Source: UBA4582 sp047630175
GTDB taxonomy: Bacteria; Pseudomonadota; Gammaproteobacteria; Pseudomonadales; Azotimanducaceae
Reading direction: 5' to 3'
Assembly (NCBI GenBank): GCA_047630175.1
Contig: JBLHVI010000069.1
Span: 1 to 16,217 of the forward strand
DNA length: 16,217 bases
Under the pieces are notes generated by a model. The model did no database searches. It was not told the DNA's origin and saw only the letters and a list, made by a program, of their open reading frames with translations. Positions 6,673-13,635 of this stretch are shown here, in pieces. Position 1 is the first letter of the stretch; every line of letters starts with the position of its first letter. The position numbers and the translations under genes were made by a program.

Positions 6673-7701
6673 CTAGGGAGCGGCGTGAAGTGGCACATCG
6701 AGGGTTTTGGTAAATTCAGGCTCTGTCATACCGACGGGTAGGCGCTGTTCTGCGGCTAGCTGCTTGGTTATTGGTATATCAGCCTGTTGTAGTTCCTCGC
6801 TCCAGTCGCGCCACATATTTTCTTGCGGTGGGTCTAGGCGCATGGTGTCTAGTTCGGTCTTACTGAAGTCAAACAGCAAAGCCTGCCGAATAGTCGGCGG
6901 TTGTGCCCGGTTAATACCTGCCATGTGCCCCATGCGATGATGCCAAAAGACAATATCACCCGCTCGGCCATAACAATCGACAGGTGCTGTACCCGCTTCA
7001 ACCTCATCAACCGCCTGCAGGTATGCGGGCGGATGCACAATGCCTTTATGTGACGGCAGGTGTGGATAAAAAGGCACACGGGCTTGATCGTACTGCATTG
7101 GAAACAGGGGGTAAAAACGTCGATGACTTCCCGGCCATATCTTGAACGCGCCACCATCAGCCGGACAATCCTGCAGTAAGCCCACCACCCCCAAATGAAA
7201 GGGGTGGCCATCTGTGTGCAGTTGATCGGCTTTTATGGGTGCTTGCAGGTCTGGCAGGGTTGCATAAATACCGCGCACGCCCTCGGTGAGTTGAGGGTCA
7301 ACGGGTCCACCCGGCCAGGCGAGTCCCCACGAGCCCATCGGTTTGCCGTCAGGTACCGGTTGGCGTAGCGAGTCCTTACCAAGCAACTGCTCAGCCCAAA
7401 ACACTACTTGCGGGTGAAACGCGAGCTTCAGCATCCACGGCGCAGTGCCCTCTGCGCGATGCTGCCACTTGGCGTGTTGCTTTACTAACAGCGGGTCATC
7501 TGAGCGTTCAGCCAGCGGCACCGGTCCCCAAGTTGACGGATTATCACGCTTGATCGAGGCTGGGGCTGTTTGCCACATGCGATCGATCGCATCGGCGCAA
7601 TCTGTTTCATCAAGTACCCGCCGCTTGATGAGGTAGCCATAAGTTTTGAAGAAGCAAAGTTCCTCGTTGGATAGTGGATCTAGTCTTGGTTCTGCCGCCA
7701 T
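6673..7701 (-). CDS. Phytanoyl-CoA dioxygenase (PhyH) family protein
   Basis: This 342-residue Fe(II)/2-oxoglutarate dioxygenase shows the PhyH facial triad: QLHTDGHPFHLG (H162, D164) and a distal histidine in HHRMGHMAG (most likely H259). R272 in TIRQALLFDF sits in the place of the 2-oxoglutarate-binding arginine. GGAFKIWPGSHRRFYPLF (about 183-200) is the strand and loop that follows the first ligands in this family. Members hydroxylate aliphatic acyl-CoAs, secondary metabolites or free small acids. ATG 7701 has AAGGTG about 5 bases upstream. It is 95 bp downstream of the hybrid kinase gene and 81 bp upstream of the sulfotransferase gene, all on the minus strand, so the three may share a transcript. 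The substrate cannot be named. Confidence 0.85.
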   Translation of the reverse strand: MAAEPRLDPLSNEELCFFKTYGYLIKRRVLDETDCADAIDRMWQTAPASIKRDNPSTWGPVPLAERSDDPLLVKQHAKWQHRAEGTAPWMLKLAFHPQVVFWAEQLLGKDSLRQPVPDGKPMGSWGLAWPGGPVDPQLTEGVRGIYATLPDLQAPIKADQLHTDGHPFHLGVVGLLQDCPADGGAFKIWPGSHRRFYPLFPMQYDQARVPFYPHLPSHKGIVHPPAYLQAVDEVEAGTAPVDCYGRAGDIVFWHHRMGHMAGINRAQPPTIRQALLFDFSKTELDTMRLDPPQENMWRDWSEELQQADIPITKQLAAEQRLPVGMTEPEFTKTLDVPLHAAP

Positions 7702-7796
7702 AGTGTCACCTTACGTCGAGTGCTTCGTGATGGAGATCTGCCTGTGCATCGAAATGCGCAAGACTGGACGATAACGCAAAGAAGCGTTGGCGTGAA

Positions 7797-10697
7797 TTAT
7801 AGCGGATTCGCTGCCACTTCCTGCTGCCACAACGTGTAGTCTTCACGCAGTTTCAGCATCAGCTCCTGCAGACTAGGCATATCATCGTCTCGACCGGCCG
7901 TTTCCATATCGTGGGCAGTCTGGGCCAGTGCGATGGCGCTAAGATTCGCCATCAGGCCTTTAATTTGATGAGCCTTGCCGGCACAGTTTGCGGGGTTGTC
8001 GGCGTTCACCAGCTGGTCTAGCTCGTCAAGTAAGGCCGGTAGCTCATCATTGGCCATGTCGAGTAGCTCTATCGCAAAATCGGATTTACCACGAACCCGT
8101 TCAAGCAACGCGGCCTTATCCCAAATCACATACTCATCAAGTTCTGCAACGTTCAAAATCGACACGCGGGTGTCGATCACTCGGGCAGCCAAATAGCGTA
8201 CCAGGGTTGCCTCAACCAGGGAGAGGCTAACGGGCTTGGCGATAAAGTGATCCATTCCCGCTGCAAGACATTTTTCTCGATCACCTTTCATCGTGTTCGC
8301 AGTCAGTGCAACAATAACAACGTCTTGCATTGGTTTACCGGCCCCGCCGCGACGAATTTGGCGGGTTGCCTCATAACCGTCCAACATTGGCATCTGGCAG
8401 TCCATGAAAACCAAATGAAACGGTTGCGTCGCGGTGGCCCGTCGCAAGCACTGAATCGCATCTAAACCATCGCTAGCGAAGGTGAGCTCTAGGCCCTCTA
8501 GTTCCTCCAATATGCCCTGCATCACCTCCTGATTGATGTGATTGTCTTCGACGATCAGAATCCGAGTGTGCGGCAAAAACCGGGGTTGTGTGGCAACCGC
8601 TGAAGACGCATTTGCAGGACGTGCAGGCGAGTTCACGGCATTACTCGCATTCTCAGTTGCCTGCGTGGTGGTGGCGAAGGTCACGCAGAAAGTGAACTGA
8701 CTACCCTCGCCAATTCGGCTGCTAACGGTAACGTCACCTTGCATCAATTCACACAACTGTTTGACGATGGACAAGCCCAGCCCAGAGCCGCCGAAATGCC
8801 GCGAAGTCGATATGTCTGCCTGAGTAAAGGAGTCGAACAACGTCGGCAGGTATTCAGCGGGAATACCAATACCCGTATCGATGACAGTGCATTGCACGCG
8901 TAATTTATCATCTGGCAAAATGGTGTCATGCAGTTGCACGATGATTTTGCCAGCGTCAGTAAATTTGATGGCGTTGCCGATTAAATTAACTAGAATTTGG
9001 CGAAAGCGGGAAGGGTCGCCAACGACCCGGTCAACATGCAGCGCGTCAAGGTTAGTGGCAAACGCAATTGACTTTTCCTCACAACGGTAACGCAGCGTTG
9101 CCGCGCAAGTCTCAAACTCCTCACGAAGACTGAACTCGATATCTTCGAGGTCTAGTTTGCCCGCTTCAATTTTTGTGATGTCCAAAATGTCATTAATCAA
9201 ATTAAGCAGTGAATTTGCGCTACTTTGGGCATTCAATCCATAGTGACGTTGTTTGGCTGTCAAATCGGTCCGCAGTATCAACCCGATCATGCCCGCCACA
9301 CCATTCATGGGGGTGCGGATCTCGTGGCTCATGTTAGCTAAAAACTGACTTTTCGCAATGCTCTCGTCCTGAGCCGTCTGGCTATCGATGCGCAGCGCGC
9401 GAATTCGTTCGGCCAGTGCCATAGCAAACAGGAACGTGTGGGCAATAAACAGCACGCGGGTGAAGATAAAACTAATATCCACGTAATTAGGTGCGACGAG
9501 GATTGCCGTCGTATAAATCGCGATTCCGATTGATTGCACAGTCCATGAAGCAACAAAGAAGCGCGCGTATTGTTTGCCATCGCGATAGGCCTGCCAAGCG
9601 ATGATGGTACACAGTAGATAAAATGACAAGACTAACAAAGGCAGGGCCGAATAGTACAGATCGTCATTGGTGAGTGAGCCAAGCCCTGCTGCCACCCCCA
9701 TGACAGCCCAGGCGATAATGAAGCGATGCCAGCGCTTCGCCGTGTTGCGCGTATCTAAAAAAATCGACACAAAAATAGCTGACGCCAACATCACCAAGGA
9801 GCCCATTAATCCCTGCGTGCCGGTGCTGAGAATAGGCATGTTTGGCCACAGAATATGGAAGCCGACGCCGCTTGCCAGCAAGCTATACGCCAGGGCCGTG
9901 CCAAGGAAAAGTGCATAGGCAAGATAAGCGCTTTGCCTGACCGCCAAATAAAGAATGAGGTGGTACACCAGCATCGCCAGTAAAAGACCTTGCTCGAGAC
10001 CGTCGAAGTAGCCAGTGATCACCTGGTTTTCGAAGAAAGTCTCGGCAGGTAACAGCGAGGGTGCAAAGACCTGCAGCACCCGAGGTTGCGCCTCTAGATA
10101 GAAATATAGCTCAGAGGTTTCACCAGGCAGCAGTGTTAGGTAGACGGCGGCGCGGCGCTGCAACAAAGGGCGCTGATCGAAGCTTTCGTAGCTGTCGAAG
10201 ACGAATGGCGCGACGTTGCCGCGAGCATCAACATGGTAACCCTGCAGCTTGCCCGGAAAGGACGAGTTTAGATCGAGAACCCAATTGTCGGTCATCGCCG
10301 TGCCATGCACTAGCCGAATACGTGCCCACAGTGGGTTGCCTAAGGGAATGTATCCGCCAGCGATTGAGGGTGTTTGGTACCAAGCTTCGTCGCCAAAGGC
10401 TTGCAGTGTGCTCAGGTCTGTATTGGGGTGCTTCTCGACAAGGCTATCGATAATGTCGGGCTTGAGATAATAAACGCTCGGTAGGGCTGCGTAAGTCTGT
10501 GCAGTTTCAACGCGTAAGTCTGGCGTAGGGGACCAAGCATTGGCGAGCGCGGGCATGCCAGCTAACATGCACAGCGAGCACACCTGCAAGCAGAGCAGGC
10601 GTGGGCATACAGGGCGAAGCGTGAGCCAGCCCACGGCTTTGTAACATGCCTTGTAAAAAGCTGTGAAACAAGCCGTGCAAAAGAGGGAAAGTGGCAC
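7797..10697 (-). CDS. Hybrid sensor histidine kinase with 7TM-DISM sensor, receiver and Hpt domains
   Basis: This is a membrane signalling protein of up to 966 residues. After a signal-peptide-like start there is a periplasmic 7TMR-DISMED2-type domain (about 65-215) and seven membrane segments (about 228-430). The HisKA domain carries the phospho-acceptor in SHEIRTP (H458). The ATPase domain shows NLIGNAIKF (N575), DTGIGIP (607-613) and GGSGLGLSIV (636-645). The receiver (about 710-835) has E717/D718, phospho-Asp D766 in FMDCQMP, T799 and K821. The Hpt domain has H910 in AHQIKG. It can thus run a complete His-Asp-His relay and pass phosphate to a separate regulator not in this window. The GTG start shown has no clear ribosome binding site; GTG at 10634 would give a cleaner signal peptide (GWLTLRPVCPRLL...ALANA). 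Confidence 0.9.
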   Translation of the reverse strand: MPLSLFCTACFTAFYKACYKAVGWLTLRPVCPRLLCLQVCSLCMLAGMPALANAWSPTPDLRVETAQTYAALPSVYYLKPDIIDSLVEKHPNTDLSTLQAFGDEAWYQTPSIAGGYIPLGNPLWARIRLVHGTAMTDNWVLDLNSSFPGKLQGYHVDARGNVAPFVFDSYESFDQRPLLQRRAAVYLTLLPGETSELYFYLEAQPRVLQVFAPSLLPAETFFENQVITGYFDGLEQGLLLAMLVYHLILYLAVRQSAYLAYALFLGTALAYSLLASGVGFHILWPNMPILSTGTQGLMGSLVMLASAIFVSIFLDTRNTAKRWHRFIIAWAVMGVAAGLGSLTNDDLYYSALPLLVLSFYLLCTIIAWQAYRDGKQYARFFVASWTVQSIGIAIYTTAILVAPNYVDISFIFTRVLFIAHTFLFAMALAERIRALRIDSQTAQDESIAKSQFLANMSHEIRTPMNGVAGMIGLILRTDLTAKQRHYGLNAQSSANSLLNLINDILDITKIEAGKLDLEDIEFSLREEFETCAATLRYRCEEKSIAFATNLDALHVDRVVGDPSRFRQILVNLIGNAIKFTDAGKIIVQLHDTILPDDKLRVQCTVIDTGIGIPAEYLPTLFDSFTQADISTSRHFGGSGLGLSIVKQLCELMQGDVTVSSRIGEGSQFTFCVTFATTTQATENASNAVNSPARPANASSAVATQPRFLPHTRILIVEDNHINQEVMQGILEELEGLELTFASDGLDAIQCLRRATATQPFHLVFMDCQMPMLDGYEATRQIRRGGAGKPMQDVVIVALTANTMKGDREKCLAAGMDHFIAKPVSLSLVEATLVRYLAARVIDTRVSILNVAELDEYVIWDKAALLERVRGKSDFAIELLDMANDELPALLDELDQLVNADNPANCAGKAHQIKGLMANLSAIALAQTAHDMETAGRDDDMPSLQELMLKLREDYTLWQQEVAANPL

Positions 10698-10802
10698 AGT
10701 TGTTTTACTCGAATATTGATTGAATACGTTCTGGTTGGAATAAGTATAGAAGCCGATTGCAGATTCGCCACACGGTGGTGCATCAAGCTGCTCAACGCGG
10801 CA

Positions 10803-10821
10803 TTGGTCAAATTTTGACTAA
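10803..10821. promoter_or_regulatory. Imperfect palindrome upstream of the alcohol dehydrogenase gene
   Basis: TTGGTCAAATTTTGACTAA is a 19-bp palindrome with one mismatched pair; its core GTCAAA-T-TTTGAC (10806-10818) is perfect. It contains a TTGACT that could act as a -35. It lies between the divergent kinase and dehydrogenase genes, 75-93 bp before the dehydrogenase ATG. Its size and symmetry suit a dimeric repressor or activator site; no known consensus is claimed. Confidence 0.45.
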
Positions 10822-10838
10822 CATGGCAAACTCCGCTA

Positions 10839-10857
10839 GTGCAGTCATGCACTGCAC
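10839..10857. promoter_or_regulatory. Second inverted repeat upstream of the alcohol dehydrogenase gene
   Basis: GTGCAGT (10839-10845) and ACTGCAC (10851-10857) are perfect inverted repeats with a 5-base spacer. The site ends 38 bp before the dehydrogenase start, where a repressor would block transcription or where an mRNA leader hairpin could form. It is unlike the neighbouring palindrome at 10803-10821. Confidence 0.4.
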
Positions 10858-10895
10858 ATTCACAGATCATTTATCACTGGCCTCGGAGTCAAACC

Positions 10896-11990
10896 ATGCC
10901 TACACCCGCACACGTTGTAGTTCTTCCCAAAGAGCCAGGTCCACTCGAAGTCGTCGCCATAGACTTACCCGATCCAGGGCCCTATCAGGTGATCGTCAAG
11001 CAATTTGCTTCGGGTGTATGCCATAGCCAGTTACACCAGATGCACACGCCCAGACCCTACCCCGTGCTGCTCGGCCATGAATCTACCGGCATCGTGCTGC
11101 ATACCGGCAGTGAAGTTACCCACGTCAAAGAAGGCGACATGGTCATGGTTACCTGGGTGCCCCGTGATGCCGCTAACACCGATCGCGCGCCTGAGGCGGC
11201 GACGCTGACGTTGGCTGATGGCACCGTGGCTGTTTCACAGAATGTCTTTACTTGGGCCGACAACACCATTGCCGACGAGCAATATGTGGTGAAAGTTGCG
11301 GACGATACCAACCGTGACGTGACGGCCATTATCGGCTGTGCTGTTATGACTGGCGCCGGTGCTGTGGAGAACACGGCGAAGGTTAAAGCGGGCGAAAGCG
11401 TGGTGATATTCGGTGTCGGAGGCGTAGGCCTGTCGGCCGTGGTCGCCGCCAAAGCCGTCGGCGCTAATCCGATTATCGCCGTCGACCTTGACGACGAAAA
11501 GCTGGCGTTCGCCGTCACGTTCGGTGCTACCCACACCATTAACGCCGCCACTGGCGATACGCTGGCGCAAATTCGTGCGCTCACCACAAACCCAGCCAAG
11601 CGCAGCATGATGGGCCAACCCGTGTCTGGTGCCGACTATGCGTTTGATTGTATTGGTCTGAAGCAGACCATGGAGCAAATCGTGCCAGCAGTACGTAGTG
11701 GTTTCTTTGGCGCTGAGCCGGGCGGCACAGCCGTACTGGTCGGTGTGCCACAGACCAAAGTAGAGCTGAATGCGATCGATATCCTGCTCAACGAGAAAAA
11801 GTTCATCGGCAGTATTGGTGGCAGCTGCTCGCCAGACCGTGACTTCCCGAAATACCTAGACTGGTACAAGGAGGGCAAGCTCGATTTAGAGGCCATGGTG
11901 ACCGAACGGTTTGCGTTGGCTGATATTAACGCTGCTGCGACAGCGTTAGAGAAAGGTCAGATAAGTGGGCGGGCTATTTTAGTCCTGTGA
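10896..11990 (+). CDS. Zinc-dependent alcohol dehydrogenase, medium-chain family
   Basis: The 364-residue product is an MDR-superfamily alcohol dehydrogenase that interconverts alcohols and aldehydes or ketones with NAD. Catalytic zinc ligands are visible as GVCHSQLHQ (C42), GHESTGIV (H61, E62) and IIGCAVMTG (C148). The Rossmann fingerprint is GVGGVG (173-178), with D197 at the end of the second strand favouring NAD over NADP. The region from 80 to 135 that normally carries four structural-zinc cysteines contains no cysteine at all. ATG 10896 is chosen because GGAG (10885-10888) is 7 bases upstream; an upstream ATG at 10839 lies inside an inverted repeat and adds 19 unlikely residues. It ends 4 bp from the convergent Baeyer-Villiger monooxygenase gene, with which it may share a pathway. 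Confidence 0.88.
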   Translation: MPTPAHVVVLPKEPGPLEVVAIDLPDPGPYQVIVKQFASGVCHSQLHQMHTPRPYPVLLGHESTGIVLHTGSEVTHVKEGDMVMVTWVPRDAANTDRAPEAATLTLADGTVAVSQNVFTWADNTIADEQYVVKVADDTNRDVTAIIGCAVMTGAGAVENTAKVKAGESVVIFGVGGVGLSAVVAAKAVGANPIIAVDLDDEKLAFAVTFGATHTINAATGDTLAQIRALTTNPAKRSMMGQPVSGADYAFDCIGLKQTMEQIVPAVRSGFFGAEPGGTAVLVGVPQTKVELNAIDILLNEKKFIGSIGGSCSPDRDFPKYLDWYKEGKLDLEAMVTERFALADINAAATALEKGQISGRAILVL

Positions 11991-11994
11991 CTGC

Positions 11995-13506
11995 TTAAGC
12001 CGCAGCAGAAGATTCCTCTTGCTGCGGCTTCTGGTCGTTATTGTCAATGCTGGCAACATTAAACGTCATGCTGTCGTCCACCACTGAACCCATCCCCAGC
12101 GTAATCTTGTCGAGCACATAATTTTGATACAGCTTCCAGGGTTTCGCGTTGCCCTGGCGTGGCATCTTGTCTTTCGAGCGCAACACATAGCCCGACGTGA
12201 AGTCCATCATGGGCTCCTCAACAAGGCCCTGCGCCGGTAACACGGGCATGCAGTAGTCAGTGTCGGTGCTGTCCATATGGTTCAGCAGACGGCAGACATA
12301 CTCGCCGACTAAATCTGACTTCAACGTCCACGACGCATTCGTGTAGCCAATGGTGAAAGCGAAATTCGGCATACCGCTAAGCATCATGCCTTTATATACA
12401 AACGTGTCGCTGGGTTTTACCAGCACATCATCTACAGACAACTGCATACCACTAAAGATCTCTGCGTTGAGCCCCGTGGCAGTGACGATGATGTCGGCCG
12501 CCAAGTGCTCGCCAGATTCCAGTTCAATGCCGGTTGGCGTGAACGTCTTGATATGGTCGGTGACAACCGCCGCTGTGCCTTTTTTGATCGCCGTAAACAA
12601 GTCGGCATCGGGTACCAGACAAATGCGCTGGTCCCACGGTTTGTAGCTGGGGCTGAAATGCTTCTTCACATCGAAGTCTGGCCCCAGCAACTTGTCGATT
12701 TCAGCCACCAGGAAATGCTTAAATTTGCCGGGATTTTTACGCGCATAGCGAAAAATAAACATCCCCATCAAAATATTTTTCCAGCGACTGATACCGTAAG
12801 CCAATTTTTGTGGCAGACGCGCCCGCATCTTATTGGCTAACGCATCCTCGGCTGGGCGAGACGCAATGTATGTCGGTGAACGCTGCAGCATGGTTACGCT
12901 GGCGGCCGTCTCGGCAAGGGTGGGCACCAAGGTGACCGCCGTTGCACCACTGCCAATAACGATAATTTTCTTGCCGGCATAGTCCAGGTCTTTGGGCCAA
13001 TGCTGCGGGTGTATCACCGGGCCCGTGAAGGCCTCCTGGTTCGGAAAGTCTGGCGTGTAGCCTTGCTCATAGTTGTAATAGCCGCCGCAAGAAAAGAAGA
13101 ACCTGCTGGTCACCACCTGCACCTCGCCGGTTTTGACATCTTTCACTGTAGACTGCCAGCGCGATGCATTGCTGCACCAGTTTGCCTCAATCACCTTGTG
13201 ACCAAACTCAATATGCTTGTCGATACCATTCTCACTCGCCGCCTCGGTGACGTACTCGCGAATCTCGTTACCCGGGGAAATGGCCTTGGCCGAATTCCAC
13301 GGTTTGAAGTTAAAACCGAAGGTATACATGTCACTGTCTGAGCGAATGCCGGGGTAGCGAAATAGATCCCAGGTACCACCGACAGCCTCTCGGGCCTCGA
13401 TAATAGCGTAGGTCTTGTCTGGACAATGTTTCTGCAGATGATAGGCCGCGCCTATGCCTGATATACCCGCGCCAATGATCAGAACGTCTACGTGAGTGGA
13501 TTGCAT
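11995..13506 (-). CDS. ethA: EthA-like Baeyer-Villiger monooxygenase (FAD/NADPH)
   Basis: This 503-residue flavoprotein oxidises ketones to esters or lactones and may S-oxygenate thioamides. The FAD site is GAGISGIG near the N-terminus (12-19). The Baeyer-Villiger fingerprint FxGxxxHxxxWP is met exactly by FTGPVIHPQHWP (160-171). The NADPH site follows as GSGATA (185-190). Long stretches match what I know of Mycobacterium EthA: GGTWDLFRYPGIRSDSDMYT, MLQRSPTYI, YKPWDQRICLVPDADLF and GYTNASWTLKSDLV. ATG 13506 is chosen over an in-frame upstream start at 13536 because AGGGAG lies just before it. It is transcribed away from an AraC-family gene, where Mycobacterium has the TetR-type EthR. The last codons overlap a strong hairpin (11997-12030). 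The family is very sure; the natural substrate is unknown. Confidence 0.93.
   Translation of the reverse strand: MQSTHVDVLIIGAGISGIGAAYHLQKHCPDKTYAIIEAREAVGGTWDLFRYPGIRSDSDMYTFGFNFKPWNSAKAISPGNEIREYVTEAASENGIDKHIEFGHKVIEANWCSNASRWQSTVKDVKTGEVQVVTSRFFFSCGGYYNYEQGYTPDFPNQEAFTGPVIHPQHWPKDLDYAGKKIIVIGSGATAVTLVPTLAETAASVTMLQRSPTYIASRPAEDALANKMRARLPQKLAYGISRWKNILMGMFIFRYARKNPGKFKHFLVAEIDKLLGPDFDVKKHFSPSYKPWDQRICLVPDADLFTAIKKGTAAVVTDHIKTFTPTGIELESGEHLAADIIVTATGLNAEIFSGMQLSVDDVLVKPSDTFVYKGMMLSGMPNFAFTIGYTNASWTLKSDLVGEYVCRLLNHMDSTDTDYCMPVLPAQGLVEEPMMDFTSGYVLRSKDKMPRQGNAKPWKLYQNYVLDKITLGMGSVVDDSMTFNVASIDNNDQKPQQEESSAAA
11997..12030. terminator. Strong hairpin at the convergent 3' ends of the ADH and BVMO genes
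   Basis: AAGCCGCAGCA (11997-12007) and TGCTGCGGCTT (12020-12030) form a perfect 11-bp GC-rich stem with a 12-base loop. It begins 6 bases after the dehydrogenase stop and also encodes the last residues of the monooxygenase (about ESSAAA). It lacks a run of T on either strand, so it may act as a bidirectional, factor-assisted terminator or as an RNA end protector. The symmetry is plain; its function is inferred. Confidence 0.5.
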
Positions 13507-13534
13507 GTACTTCTCCCTATTACCGACGACAAGC

Positions 13535-13570
13535 ATCCTACTTGACAGAAGCCATCACGAGGGGGTTAAT
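13535..13570. promoter_or_regulatory. Overlapping divergent promoters for the AraC regulator and the BVMO
   Basis: On the plus strand TTGACA (13542-13547, full consensus) is followed after 17 bp by GTTAAT (13565-13570, 4 of 6), giving a likely promoter for the regulator gene at 13636. On the minus strand a -10-like TAGGAT (13540-13535) has no good -35 at the right distance (CCCTCG, 13563-13558), as expected of an activator-dependent promoter for the monooxygenase. The regulator's -10 lies inside the first operator repeat. Confidence 0.5.
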
Positions 13571-13599
13571 TACCGTCTATGTGTGGGTTAAATGCCGTC
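13563..13599. promoter_or_regulatory. Direct-repeat operator, probably for the AraC-family regulator
   Basis: GGGTTAATTACCGTC (13563-13577) recurs as GGGTTAAATGCCGTC (13585-13599), 13 of 15 bases identical, offset by 22 bp, or about two helical turns. AraC-family proteins bind such tandem half-sites on one face of the DNA. If the TAGGAT element is the monooxygenase -10, the repeats fall at about -35 to -49 and -57 to -71, the arrangement of araI2 and araI1. The first repeat also covers the regulator's own -10, suggesting autorepression. Confidence 0.6.
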
Positions 13600-13635
13600 A
13601 TTCCATCAGCGAGCAATCAGTGAGCCAAACACGTT

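Noticed and set aside
7770..7790. AACGC-AAAGAA-GCGTT hairpin between the kinase and PhyH genes as a terminator
   Set aside because: The stem is only 5 bp with no T-tract on the minus strand, too weak to argue that the two genes are separate transcripts.
11057..11608. A long minus-strand frame of 183 codons opposite the alcohol dehydrogenase gene
   Set aside because: The plus-strand reading carries all ADH motifs; the minus frame is Ala/Thr/Ser-rich and is explained by antisense codon composition.
13507..13560. A sigma-54 type promoter for the monooxygenase
   Set aside because: A GG and a GC can be found on the minus strand but the spacing is 17 bases instead of 10, so the signature fails.
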